Source: Forficula auricularia (lineage: Eukaryota > Arthropoda > Insecta > Dermaptera > Forficulidae). From it: a stretch of DNA of 64,000 bases. The stretch spans positions 3,271,501 to 3,335,500 of the forward strand of contig JALMQS010000068.1 in the NCBI GenBank assembly GCA_024734495.1. Direction: 5' to 3'. The stretch's first letter is position 1. Every line of letters begins with the position of its first letter. The translations under genes were made by a program, and so were the position numbers. Below the pieces are notes generated by a model. It saw only the letters and a program-made list of their open reading frames with translations. It was not told where the DNA came from and made no database searches. Of this stretch, positions 12,439 to 24,950 are shown piece by piece.

Positions 12439-13138
12439 GGTAGTTGTTCCGCCAAATGCGTTTTCTTAGGATTTTTCTGAAATTTAGATATATTATTATT
12501 TAAATACTTTCTGCATTGATTGGTGTCAAAACGAAATTTATGAACAATACAGTTCCGGAGATATTTAATTTCAAAAATCGAGTTTTTTGGGCTCTTTAGC
12601 ATTGCACTATACGGGATATCGGAAAATTTACATACATATTTAATTATAATTAAGAAACCGTTCTTACCATTTTTATAAAAAAACTAAACCAATATTAAGC
12701 AATAACCAAAATCAATTTTGATTCATAGTTACAATACAGTTTCTGTGATAATAAGGAATAAATAATGAAAAATGTATAAAAAAATTCTCACTAAAAACAT
12801 TTTGGGAACTGCGCATTTATTTAACCAGCGAAAGATGCATGCGCTAGATTTTTTCAAAATTTTAATTTTCATAAGGTGTAACGTTGGCGTTGATTACATT
12901 TGTTAAAAAATAAGAAAACGATTTTTATAGAAATTTAAAATGTATTTAATCTGTCATTTTAATTTAAAAATATTCAATCTCTTACAATGGTGCCAGATTT
13001 CTCAAACGAACACTGGATTGGCTAGAATTAGTACATAAACAGCAAAGAGTTTTGGGCTTATGAATTATGAATCCTTATTGTCTGTTCTATATACTCTAGC
13101 ATTAACTTTTTGCTAGTATTGTCGCAGAAACAACTACC
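12439..13138. mobile_element. TTAA-flanked non-autonomous DNA element
   Basis: Terminal inverted repeats GGTAGTTGTTCCGCC at the left and GGTAGTTGTTTCTGCG in reverse complement at the right, each abutting TTAA (12435-12438 and 13139-13142). A TTAA target is typical of piggyBac and Kolobok groups. It interrupts copy 2 of the long repeat, but the exact empty site in copy 1 (near 370-390) is too diverged to read base by base. About 700 bp, no transposase frame. Confidence 0.7.
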
Positions 13139-15734
13139 TTAAGTTCCAAAATATTTTCTTCGTTTTAGAAATATACCCAAAGATTTTGGCATCAAATTGG
13201 AACTATTTTTTTATAGCTTATTTAACGAATATCAGAAAAATACAATCCAAGTTAATGTAGGTTATATTAAGCTTGATGTCTGCTGTAATGAGATTTTACC
13301 CAAAATTTCTAATATACAGAAAGTCACGGCTGCAATCTCGGTATTTAATCGTTACTAATGATGATTTTTACTATACCATGATATGTTGATTATCAATGAT
13401 AATTTTCAAATTTCCCCTGTGGGCGTAGCCTCCACGATGTAAATAAATAAGTCCAGAAGCCAGATTAGGTGGGTAAATTTGTATCCCGTATGCAGGAGAC
13501 CTTAACTCAAGTCACAGCCGTGGAATATTCGAACGCTACACTTTGACCAAGCCGATCTCATTTTTTATTCACTTTTTCTTAATCTCTATCGACATAAATA
13601 AAATAATTTAAAATGTATTTTAGAAGACTGCAATCCCCTCCAGAAAAAAGTATTTCGGCCCCTGTACACTAAACTAACATCTTCCTTTTCACCCCCATTC
13701 AATCTTCGATTTCTATTTAATTGTTAGATCAAGCTACCTATGTCACTTCTCTGTCTCTTGTTTCTGTTTCCCTGACAGGTTAATTTCCTATTTCGATTGA
13801 ACTGATCTTTATCTTCTCATAACCGAATAGACAGGAGCAGGTAGTGGTTTTAAATATGCCCTTTAAGCCACTTCCAGCACTCCAGCGCTCTCCAGCAGCA
13901 CAAACACAGAGATAGATAATATTTTTTCCCTCCACAATTTTTTTATTATTATAATTATCCAATTCGGATATAATATTTAAAAGTTTATCATTGGCTTGAT
14001 CTCCCTGGATGCATATGGTTTCAAATGGTTCCGATAGGCAGACGAGGTATAAATCAAAGGCGTGGGCTTTGGAGGGGCCGAGGAATATACGCCGCCGGAT
14101 ACGACGATAAATAAATAAATCGTATCAGTCATCCAACACGAATGGATTTTATGACCAAACCCTGGATGGGCTCCCGAAGGACGTCGCTGGAACCCCAACC
14201 GAAACGTTCGCTCGTATTTTTATTTATATCTTACTTTATATAATAAAGCCAATTTACATTTACACTCTTATATCACCAGAAGGGGCTCATAACTCCTTTT
14301 AAAATTCTTACTTATTTATTTATCTAGAGAAAGACTTAAAAATAAAGATAAATTTATTGTTACTTTACCATATACAGTATGGGGGAAGGAAAAGTATTGT
14401 AATCGTGCAGAAAGTTAATCGTTCTCTATATGTTAGTTTTTTCGAAATTTATATAAAAGGGCTCATCGATTATGATAAAATAATTATGTGAAAACTAAAA
14501 AAAATTATATTGTTAACTACAATAAAGTAATATTTTTTGAAATATTAAAAATTAAAAAAAATAATAATATTTGTCTTTTGAGCCTGTCTATGGTCCAGAA
14601 GAAATGAGAACTTTTTCAAGACTCGGTATATTCTCTGAAAATTTTAGTGATTTTTCAAAATTATCAAAGTGGGTATTTTAGGCTGATGAAGAAAAGATGA
14701 CTGTCCAAAAATTTATAAATTAGGAAAGACAGGAATTCATCCAGTAAAGGAGGCCACTGAAAAATAAAAACTCCCAATTGTAGAAAACAGTTTCAAATTT
14801 AATTATTTAATGTCATCTTTAGTTCTAATGAGCTGTAATGAGCATAAAATGCATGAATATCAATACAAAACAAAATAAATTATATTTTAGTTGGAAACTG
14901 AAATGTGCGTAAGTTGCAGCTTATTAATACAAGCATGAGTGCAAAATTTTTCATAATTTCATCTAAATTTTTAAAGCTAAAGACCCCATATTCAAATCAG
15001 ATCTTCATCTTTAAAAATAAAAACATTATGACACAAGAAAAAAATTTTGAAGCACGGAAAATGAATTGAAATAAATGTGTCCTATTCAAAGACCATTTCA
15101 ATAACAATCCCAATCGAGTTGGTGAGTGAATAAGAAATTCCGGGATCGATTCGATTTCAAATTCAAATTATTATTCTTGAAAATGCATTAAAACTAAAGT
15201 AAAAAGATTCGGGTGTGTGCTTAAGACCACGCGTGATAAGTGATAACTTATATGGCATTTATAATTATAATTTTATTATTTTTTAAAAAGGAATAATTAA
15301 TATATTTTCCGACAATGATTGAACTGGTACTGGAACCCAACAGTGCGCGTGGGAACAGTTACAGCGTGACGCGTGACTGCTCAATCCAAGTAAAATAAAA
15401 AGTGTGCAAGGCGAGCCAAAGAAGTTATCACTTCAAAAACAAATAATCTGATAAGTTTACTTTTATAGACGTTTGAGATACCATCATCCATTAGGGAATG
15501 TTTTACTAGCGATTCAATATGTGATTTTGTATCTCTAACCAACCACAGACATTTCGCATGTACAATAACCAAAATTCAATTTCTCACAGGAGTGAGATAA
15601 GAATAAATTCAAAAATTTGTGATTTGAAAATTAAACCAATTTTTTGGTTTATTAAAAATTGACATACAGCATCGTTTAAAATTGGCTCTATATTCAAATA
15701 TCAGGCTCATTCATTGATAGCGTCCATCAAGCAG

Positions 15735-15990
15735 AGTCCTTGTACCCAAATGCATCCTTCTCCTGTGCCCTCTACCTTGCTTATAGTGTGTCTGTATAGA
15801 AGTGATCAGCAAGTAGATGGGAGTCGGGAGCGTAGGCGGCGACGCCGACGGCGCCGTCGGCTAGGACGTTTTGGGCCCCGGTACGTGACTTGAGTGCCAA
15901 TAGGTACACGATCGAACCCAAGAGAGCCTGTGCTGCTGTTGTACACCCCGGAAAATCGAAGAAGTCCCGGAACGCTTTTATGTAGAGGTC
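15735..15990. other. GC-rich patch, copy 2 version
   Basis: Counterpart of 3880-4140, with GACGCCGACGGCGCCGTCGG and AGGACGTTTTGGGCCCCGG. The short Arg-rich minus-strand frame across it is a composition effect of CGCCG repeats and is not preserved in copy 1. Confidence 0.5.
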
Positions 15991-16044
15991 GCAATCCGAG
16001 TGCAGGAAATATGCCTTCTATTTCAATTTTTGAAAAAGAAAACT

Positions 16045-16165
16045 TATAGTTAAAAAAAAAACTAAAAAAAACACGCTTAGTAAAACTAAGCATTACTGCA
16101 TTACTGACAACTGACGTGTTTTTTAGTTGTTTTAAACTATATATATATTAGTTGTTTTAAACTAT
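16045..16165. repeat. CACGCTT-type foldback MITE remnant, copy 2
   Basis: AAAAAACACGCTTAGTAAAA and the later GACGTGTTTTTTAGTTG mirror the remnant in copy 1 and the termini of 21411-21675. The tail TTAGTTGTTTTAAACTATATA is tandemly duplicated (about 16117-16137 and 16148-16168). Confidence 0.45.
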
Positions 16166-16174
16166 ATATATATA

Positions 16175-16996
16175 TCTACTCTTATTAAACGAACAAAAAT
16201 TGTATATTTATTTGTATATATATTTGTTTATATATTTGTATCTTGGTTCTATTTTGAAAACGACTCTACCGATTTTGATGAAATTCAGGAGTTAGGGGGT
16301 TTTTGGGGTGACAATTCGATCTGTCACGGTCTCATCTTCGACAAAATTGTTTTTGATGGGTTTTTTCGTAATCAAATTAATTATTCTCAGGTAGACAAAT
16401 CCCATTCTTAGGGTTTTAAAAAAGGTTACTCTTTTTCTTTTGTACACAGGCAGACAATGGGTTGCCTTAATTCATTGTTCTAAAAGGCCTTGAAGAAGTA
16501 TTGTGATTGTGGATTTTAACATATTTTGTTCTCCATAAACGTTAGAAATATTAATAAACGTTTTATAATTGTTTTTATAAAGAACTTTATTTATTTAATA
16601 GAATAAAAAATAATCAAGAATTTATTTAAAAATATATTTCGCATAAGCAGGTCTCAATTTTCTGAAAAAACAACACATTTTGATAGGTTTTATTTATTAA
16701 CAATTGGATGAATAAAAATGAATCATATGGTTGAATCAAAACAGGTGCAGGAGGTGAGGTGTAGTGGTGGGGGATCCGGGGGTAGGGCGAGGTTTCGGGG
16801 GTGGGGTCAAGCGGGGTGGGGGGGGGGGGGGTACAGTGGGCGAATACTATATATATTTGTATTTTTTTTAATTTGAAAACAGCTCTCAAATAAAAATCGA
16901 CCTTTTTATCAGAATTTTTAAATTAAAAATAATATTAAAATAAAGGTTTTAACTGAAGGAAGAAGTTACCGAGCATCGCTCGGTGCCTCCAGGTAC
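16175..16996 (+). mobile_element. Non-autonomous Helitron inserted in repeat copy 2
   Basis: The 5' end TCTACTCTTATTAAACGAAC follows an A, and the 3' end has the hairpin ACCGAG-CAT-CGCTCGGT (near 16967-16983) followed by GCCTCCAGGTAC and then T. The sequence TTGTATCTTGGTTCTATTTT near the start is typical of arthropod Helitrons. Copy 1 of the long repeat has the uninterrupted site (AAACTATATACATATTTTTA near 4295). The canonical 3' CTRR is not clean, so the right boundary is good to a few bases. A G-rich, GGGG-run patch lies at 16740-16835. No Rep/helicase is encoded. Confidence 0.7.
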
Positions 16997-17122
16997 TATA
17001 TTTTTATAGTCTTAATAAAATATCCTTTATTCCAAAATTATGTTTAATAGATAGCACTTTATTTTTTTAAATTCTGATTTTTTTCAAAAAAGTTTTGGGC
17101 CCCCACTTTATGAGTATATGAC

Positions 17123-19600
17123 TAGATAATAAATATCATGTAAAACAATAGGACATTTGGTAAGATAAATGTAAAGGCATTAAACGAAAGATATGCTGGA
17201 TGCCCATGAAGGGTAGGCTTCTGAAATCCAGCAACGTATATCGATTGTATATGCCACAGGGTTTAATTTATAATTAACAAATAATTAATTTTAATTAATG
17301 TGTTACTGATCAGATCAGCTTGATAGTACCAAATTATTGTATTGTCAATTGTACTACTACATATATCTACTTGGAAAGTTTCAAATCGATACGACAATTT
17401 GGGGGATTCCTTATAATCGACTTTCTATATTTGTTTTCATACAGACCTAGTTACATACAAGTGAAGCTAATAAAAGCATGTTAAAAACAGCTTTTGAAAA
17501 AATAATAAATAATTTGAGAAAAATTTGAAATTATGGAATAAAAAATAATACATTTTTATTTAAACTTTTTTTTAAGTTTCCGTTAAAAATTTTAAGTATA
17601 TATCTTATTCAGCTACTCTGCTCTGACAAACAGACTAATATAAGGTCCGTTTGAAGTTTTTATGGGGTCCTAATAATTATAATTACATTGAAATAAATAT
17701 CAAAGTTTATTCTGAGTTTGCTCGCCGATGGAACGACACCTAATTTCAAGCGCGAGTATAACATCAAAAATAAGTTTTCTCTCAATTCACAATTTTGAAT
17801 CCTTTTTCTTTTATTATTATAATTATAATTTAAAATATAAACAGTTAAATAAGACCTCCGATTGGTAATAAATAAATAAATATAAAATGCCTAAGGGGGG
17901 TCAATGAAAATAATAACGCACCTTGCACCAACGTAGAAAATTAACAAAATAAAATAAAAATAAATAAATACTCATATAGAGAAAACTGGGCCATATATAT
18001 TTTTTATAGAATCAACATAAACATAAATTAATAGATTTCCGCTGGTAGTTCTGTTTTTAAAAACATTCAAAATATAACAAACATATTAAAAACATAGAGC
18101 ATCATTTGGTAGATTAAAAGTCAAAATTGAGCTCAATTCGTATTAAAATAGGTAAAAAAAATTCATCGATTTTTCCCATGTGAATGATACGAATATTTGT
18201 TCCAGAACTTCTTCCAAAGCGTCACTTTTAGTAGGTACATGATATTATATTAGAAAAATCAATTCACGCTCTGTGAGAAGTGATCGATCGAAACGTCAAA
18301 TTACGAATAAATTAATGGGAACTAAAAAAAAGATATTGAATTTTCAAATCGGTTAACTTTTCATTTCAAATATCACGCAATATCCTTCCTTTTTAACAAG
18401 ATAAATAAAACAAAATGTCCCATTTCGATCATTTTCAATTAGAAAATTAGTGATTTATGAATAGCAAAAGACCTCGGATTAGTTTCGACAGAGCAATCAT
18501 TTATTTAAAATAAATCTATCAAATAGATTCATAAATAAAATTCCAATCACTAAAACAACTAATAGAAAATCACCTCATGAAATGGAGCAAAAATAACAAA
18601 TAAAGACATAACATGAGCAGAGCATAGGGGTGGTCACTTGCTTATGGGCCTACTATAAATGTAGAAAAAACTTCAAATTAGTGAATAGTAATTTTGAGCA
18701 TAATTAAAATATATACACATTTTTTCTTTTATACATTGATTTTATTTATAAATCGTAAATAAATTTATTTTTAAATGTTTAATTGATTCTTTATGTCTCT
18801 TTCCCATAATTTTTTTTTCAGTAGGGGTGTCCCCTTACCCTATTGACTCACCCCCAATTTCATGAAAAGTAACCCTGCCCCCATTTCATTCAATTCTATA
18901 GAATTAGAAGAGATTTTTATTATCTTTTGTTGAAGTTATAAGATTTGATCGCTATTATTTTTAGCATATAATGCTAAAATGCAACAATTTTCACCCCCCC
19001 CCCAGAAATTTCAATGACTATTTTGAATTTTAACCTTGCCCCTGTGGCTACCCCTGTCTTCAGGCTAGATTTAAGTAAATGCCAATATCTATATTCACAG
19101 AAATTAAACTGAAAACAAAAACATTTCGATTTTAATATATTATAAAAAAATTTTATATATATATATTTTTTTTTAGTTATTGGATGATATTATAAGTTAA
19201 CATAGAGCTATACCAAATTAGTGTATTAAAAATACAAATTTTTTGATTATAATATTTAAAAGAATCTCGATATTCATTTAATGATCATAAGAATTGAGTT
19301 AATTTGGGCTATCGTAGAGCAGCTATCCATTCGATTAATTGTTCTACATTTAAATTTTAATATCTCTTTTCGCTCAACACTAAAGTAACAAAAAATTAAA
19401 TTTTTATTTCGTCTAAAATTTTCATGTTTTTCGTTTTGTAGTTCGAAAATAATATTTCAAATGAAAATATTACAAAAATTAACATCAACCAGTTGATTGA
19501 ATTAGTAAAAATATAATATAATAATAAAAGTTTTATTGGCCATTTTCTTTCTCCATTTGGAATACATATTACTAGTATACGACAAGGCTAGTGCCACGGG
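17123..19600. other. A+T-rich stretch, no gene seen
   Basis: No recognisable coding region. Around 18822-19055, AGTAGGGGTGTCCCC and CCCTGTGGCTACCCCT could be the decayed ends of a small MITE, but a target duplication is not evident. Near 18278-18297 CGATCGAAACGTC resembles the 3' half of a hammerhead core without the other half. Confidence 0.5.
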
Positions 19601-19613
19601 GATTGGGATTGAT

Positions 19614-19840
19614 AAGTTAATCCCCTCCCCTTCATGGCTAAAAAATTATATAAATCAATAAATTTTGACATTTGTTCTACTATAACTGATTTGTTGTAAT
19701 GTTCACGAAGTTAATTATTATTAGTTAATTAATTGTTAATCCCCTCCCCTCCATATGGCTTAAAAAATTATATAAATCAATAAATTTTGACATTTGTTCT
19801 ACAATAACTGATTTGTTGTAATGTTCACGAAGTGAATTGT
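19614..19840. repeat. Tandem duplication, period about 120 bp
   Basis: Two copies of a block starting TTAATCCCCTCCCCT and ending GTAATGTTCACGAAGT, with very few differences, separated by TAATTATTATTAGTTAATTAA. This is a recent local duplication. Confidence 0.85.
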
Positions 19841-21060
19841 TAGGGCTAGTGATAATTTAGTGAGTTACAGTTCTTGGTTTTCAAAAAAATTTCATTCAAA
19901 TTTACGAAGAGCATAGAAAGTTTTTAACAATTTTCTCGAATTTATTTTGAAAATTTTTCCACTTTAGAAGTATATAATAATCAATTTAAATAATTTATTA
20001 AATACACTTAACGGTATTTGAAGAACCCTAGCATTTTCAAAGAACAACTTGGCGAATGTTCGTTCAGCCAAGTTAAGAAATTTTTAACGCGGTTAGTTAT
20101 TATTATTGAGCAGGAGACCGTTTAGAGATGCTTCGTACTGTTCACATGTTTAAATCCTTCCCAAACTCCATTATGATACCTGTATCCCATTGGAATTTAT
20201 TGGGGAGACCTAAATGAGTGAGTTCGCTTATTAGAAATGCAAAACTTATACCTCTAAATTGCATCGTCAGAATAGGCAGAATCTGATCAAAAATATTTCT
20301 CAATAGAGAATTATCTCTTGTTTGATTCATCAATCATCATTTAATAATTGCTGGGTAATTGTCCGATTATCTGATGGAAAATATCAATTTATTATCTATT
20401 CTCAATATATGGCCTAAAATATTCCACATGATCAAGATGAACACAAACCTTGAAATCTATTTATTTATATCTTAATGTCTGTTATGAATCAAGTATTTGC
20501 AAGGAATTCAATCTCTGCTAACATTAATTAATTATTTAATCATATGGTTAATTTAAAAAAATATATAGCTATAATGTTTAAATTAATATGCCTTCTCAAT
20601 AAAACTTGAAAAAAAAACTCCACTCACTCACACACACATTTTACTAAAAAACGTCTAAAAATTATTTAAATGATCTGTGTTATTAAAGCAGATAAAGAAT
20701 GAGCGAGCGGACCGCTCTGGAAACTGGAATTCACTGTAGTTCGAATAAATTCAACAACTCGAATTCATTCACTCATCCGTTCATTCATTCGGTCAGACAA
20801 TCAGATATAATTCATAATGCGGATTCCAAACATTCAGACCTCGAGAAAGATTTTTTAAACATTGCCCGTCATTTCCCTTTAACTTGTTGGCCTCCATAAA
20901 TATCATGTCTAAAAAAATTAATTACATTTTCTTTTTCTTCTTGTTTCTATACACGTTTATGAACGATAGGGAATGAAACTTCTCTGCATAATAGTACAAT
21001 GTTAGCTATTATTATTATTTTTAATATCAAATATCACGAAAGCGTAGTTCATGATTGTGA
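19841..21060. other. A+T-rich stretch, no gene seen
   Basis: Short frames at 20142-20333 (minus) and 20699-20899 (plus) have no recognisable domain or conserved motif and are not claimed. Confidence 0.45.
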
Positions 21061-21079
21061 AAATAGTTGACTCTCAACA

Positions 21080-21360
21080 ACATCCTAATGTGATCTAAAC
21101 TCATCCAAAATTTGTATACATCATCTCTGGGCCCCCAGAATGGTAAAAATACAAAAATTAACCAGGAAGGGGAGAGATTTGGAAATTATAGCCCCCTTTG
21201 GACTAAACTCAACCAAAATTTGGAAATTATATACACCTTTGATCCAAACACAACTGAAATTTGTATACCTCATCTGTGGGCCCTCAGAAGGGTAACAATA
21301 GAAAAAATAACAAAAGGGGGTGAAATTCGTGAAAATATACTAGACTCTTGTCAAATTTAG
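21080..21360. repeat. Diverged R1-type minisatellite fragment
   Basis: Two to three degraded units with AACTCA-CCAAAATTTGTATAC, CATC-CTGGGCCC-CAGAA and AAAAATTAACC blocks, in the orientation of R1 copy d. No R1 termini flank it, so it is an isolated remnant. Confidence 0.6.
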
Positions 21361-21410
21361 TTTTAGTTTAGTGACGATATACGCTTTTAAGACTAAAAAG
21401 TAAAAAAATA

Positions 21411-21675
21411 AATTATAGTTTAAAAAAACTAAAAAAACACGCTTTTGTCAGCAATGCACTAAAAAGTAAAGATTAATGTAATAAACTTTTTTATGTCCAA
21501 TAACTAATTCAAAAAGCGTGGGGCACTTTATCGAAATTAATTAAAAGTACATCATGCTTCTCAAAGAAGCGCCCCACCCTTTTTGAATTAGTTAAAAAAG
21601 TTTATTACATTATTTTGTACTTTTTTGTGTATTACTGACAAAAGCGTGGTTTTTAGTTTTTATAAACTATAATTT
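21411..21675. mobile_element. Foldback MITE with CACGCTTTTGT termini
   Basis: Long imperfect inverted repeat: the left arm begins AATTATAGTTTAAAAAAACT and the right arm ends with AGTTTTTATAAACTATAATT. Both arms contain the ACGCTTTTGTCAG block and AATGTAATAAACTTTTTTA. The arms are about 115 nt with a short loop near 21530-21560. Related remnants lie at 4215-4305 and 16045-16165. Confidence 0.75.
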
Positions 21676-22425
21676 ATTTTTATAAACTCAAACGAAATAA
21701 TATGAAGAAGCAGAAAGAATTTTCAGCAGTTATAGGCCATGTCATTTCGAAACTTATTGACAATAAGAAAATGATTAGGAGAAATAGTGGAGACGAAACT
21801 ACTAAACTACTGTATAACCCTTGGAAGACTTGAGATAGTTAGGCTTGGAAAAAATGACACAATGAGAGGGCTAAAAGTCATGCAGACAAACATATTGAAA
21901 AATGCTTGTTGAATTATTTTACCACTCTAACAGTATCACATTTAATTTCATTCATTACAGAAATGATATTCTAATCTAGGCCTTCCTTTTATTTATTTTT
22001 TCTTACACTCCCTTCCGAATTAGCCTGTGTCTAAAGGTGTGCCTAAGTTTTTTTCTTCACCAAATCTTTCTATAAGATATCCTTGTTAATTCTATCAAGT
22101 ACTTCTTGATTAGTTATCCAATGAATTGTAGTCTATTCCTCTCTGTTTTTCCTATCGTCTGAGTTTAACAAGTCTTTAGCGAATTTCCCTATTTTCTAGG
22201 TTAATTGATGATGAACTTGATCTTTGTTTCTGCTAGAGCGATTTTAGATTTAATTTCTTCTTGACCTTACCCATCACAAGTTATTATCACTAATATTTTA
22301 CTTTTCCTGTTTATTTCCCAATCCTATGATCTATTTGCTTATTTTGATACATTCCTATTTTATATTTATTTGAACTGGTGGTTGACGACTTTATTTAAAA
22401 AGAAAAACAAGTTATCTTTAAATTA
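21676..22425. other. Stretch with possible traces of a decayed retroelement frame
   Basis: On the minus strand near 22065-22110 a short run reads QEVLDRINKD before stopping, which resembles the C-terminal region of some insect LINE products. The plus-strand run IGHVISKLIDNKKMIRRNS near 21735 has a similar flavour. Stops and frameshifts are frequent and no catalytic motif is seen, so this is a weak suggestion. Confidence 0.2.
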
Positions 22426-22902
22426 CAGTGGAACCTCGGTATACGACCTTGGTTCGTTCCTAATGTTTGGACTTATACCGAATTGAACGTATACCAAACC
22501 AACCTTTCCCGCAAGAAGTAATGTAAAAATTATTAATGCATTCTCACGTAAAAAAATCTGTCCACTGAACTTTTGTTGTAGCTAATTTGTAAAATATAAA
22601 TGCAACCTAATGATAGATTCTAAATTAACAAATCAAATGGAATACACTTAGTTATTTCCTCCTGTTTTGCGGTTATATATTGTTATATGATATCATTACT
22701 TGTATAGATAAGTCGGTTAATAATACATCAACTCCGAATATAATTGATTATTAATTTAATTGTATTCTTCTGAGATAAATATTTAAAAATGACGCAAAAT
22801 TCTCACACAAAATATTATGTCGTATACCGAGCAAAATTTGTCACGGCCAAAAAGGACGTATTCCAAATTGGGCGTGTTCCAAAGCAGACCGAGGTTCCAC
22901 TG
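22426..22902. mobile_element. pogo/Tigger-type MITE with TA target duplication
   Basis: Perfect 15-bp terminal inverted repeats CAGTGGAACCTCGGT at both ends, each flanked by TA (22424-22425 and 22903-22904). Sub-terminal sequences also mirror each other (GTATACGACC versus GTCGTATACCGAG). This terminus is typical of pogo-like members of the Tc1/mariner superfamily. The 477-bp element has no transposase frame. Confidence 0.85.
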
Positions 22903-22904
22903 TA

Positions 22905-24940
22905 TTTCTTAAATTGTCTCCTTAAAAAAAGAATAAGCTGACCATGAATCACTCAAATCATTCGAATATAACTAGAATTGAATATAAGGATACATGTCGT
23001 CGTTCAGAAGTGGCTTAAATTATTATGGAAAAAATTCCATATTCCCTGATCACCTTAACAACGATATAAATAAGAATAAATTTGTTACCTAACTCAAGAT
23101 ATGTGTTTCGGTAATCTCGTTATGGTCGAGTTACTTATGAGAATATAAGACATAATTTTGACGTTTATTTTATATAAAGAAAGGTGTATTGAACTTCACT
23201 TAAAGAAGGTGGGTTTAATCTATAATCTTAGATGATTCACTTATCCATTTATTATGTATATGTTTATTTAAATGTTTTAATTCAGAATTATAAATATATT
23301 ATAAATTATATATTAACATATATTTAATTTTAGAGGTGCAGCTGAATGATAAATTCATGTCGATCATCACCTTATTTTTCTTTCTTATAATTCGTATACC
23401 TATGGATCCTTAAGATTAAAACTTTTTAAATTAAAATTTACCTTATTTAATTTAATACAATATCAAAATAAGTGATGATGTTAGGCTAGAGGGACATAAT
23501 CCTACATATCCTTGGAGCCGATCTGAAGATCTGTATGACGTTGAGTGTCGGTGGCGCGACCGATGATTAATTTTACGCTCGACTCCACCAGCGCTTAAAA
23601 TTGCATCCCTTATTTTTATTATAATACATCTTCTTGATCCCCTTTGCCCGCTTCGGGGCTAACTGGTCCCCAGGGGCGAGTTGAGAGTCTGCCTTTGGAA
23701 AAAATTAAATTTCGCTTTAGCACGCTCAAGGACACTCTTCTCTAATTGTATCGGGCACAAAATTCTATCGAGCAGAATATTAAAAAAGTCTCTCGCCTCG
23801 TAAAAGCAGGGGCAGAAAAAGAATAAAAAAAGGGGTAGATTAATTTACTTAAGTCTTTAATTTATGGAATTTCAGGAACGAAATTGCTATCAATCAAACC
23901 TGAATTAAGTCTGTATTCAAATTACACGCTCTCTCGCGGACTCTTAATTATATAATAACATATTTCTTTGAATTTTTTTCCTTTCTAAATTCGATCTTTT
24001 CCAAATTAAATTATATACAGATGAGTATATATATTTTTTCTGTTTTCTTATAAATTTATAATTCAGTCTCTCAATTAATTTTAAAGCTTAATCTGAATCA
24101 GAATGAAACAAATTTTTTTGAAGTTTTTTTTTAATTTTAATTGACCATATTACATTAATTGATTTAATTACATAAAAATGAATTTTTGAAATACTATAAT
24201 ATATACAAAATTATAAATACTGATTTAGTAAAATGAAAAAAGAAAATAAAACAACAGAAACAATTAAAAATTTGCATAAAATACTTTTTAAGTAGAAAAA
24301 GAATCGAAAACTATTCATCTCTCTTTTTTTGAAGTATATATATTTTTGTATTATTTGATATTTTAATTTGTTTTTGGAACACCCTCGAAAACATCACCAA
24401 TCAAACTATTTAAGTAATAAGGCTGGTAAAATGACTTGACAGTCAAGAAAATGTTCGTCGATCTGATTCTCTACATTCGATAAGCTCCAATACTACTCGA
24501 GATCAATAAATAACTCCTTTAATTTAACACCCGTGATGTCATGACATTTGACACTGCCAATCAACATATTTAAAGAACAATAATTTAAATAGTACGTAAA
24601 GTCAAAAGAAGCTCTTTTTAATAGGATCCTCAATAGTTCTTCATCTATCTTTCTTTCAGATATTCTTTGTTTCTTCTTCAATAATCCCTCAAAAAGTTTC
24701 ATTTTAGCGAAATTTTTAAAAATTCAACACCCCTTCGCTATTAAATTAGATTCTAGCCAAACAAATCCCTTTGGCAATTTGTTTATTCCTATGACTTCTA
24801 GAGACTGGATTGGAACTCAACTTTCGCCCCCCTTTCGCCCCCCCCCCCTTTCCGCCCCCCCCCTTTCTCCAATCTTTAAGATCTAAGTCCAACCCGATTA
24901 AATTGAAAGTTTCTTTTTGCCGAGAATAACAGAATTTTTA
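22905..24940. other. A+T-rich stretch with one GC-richer patch
   Basis: A patch at about 23505-23830 (GGTGGCGCGACCGATG, CCCGCTTCGGGGCTAACTGG, CTCGCCTCGTAAAAGC) is richer in G+C than its surroundings but gives no sustained frame or splice-site pair I trust. C-runs occur near 24827-24866. No gene supported. Confidence 0.45.
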
Positions 24941-24950
24941 AATGGAGACA

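Larger units (their letters stand above)
12079..17122. repeat. Long segmental repeat, copy 2 (partner 1-4425)
   Basis: Collinear with 1-4425 from CTGTGGAAACTGCAAGGC at the left to the AGTTTTGGGCCCC block and CACTTTATGAGTATA at the right, where similarity stops. It is interrupted by the TTAA-flanked element 12439-13138 and the Helitron 16175-16996, neither of which is in copy 1. It lacks the hAT-like and tRNA-like insertions of copy 1. The minus-strand frames near 13780-14200 and 15806-16093 are not conserved in copy 1. Confidence 0.85.

Noticed and set aside
15806..16093. Arg-rich minus-strand frame of 95 codons.
   Set aside because: The Arg run comes from CGCCG repeats in the GC patch; the frame is broken in the paralogous copy at 3880-4140.
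18278..18297. GATCGATCGAAACGTC as a hammerhead.
   Set aside because: Upstream box reads CTGTGAG instead of CTGANGA and stem I does not pair.
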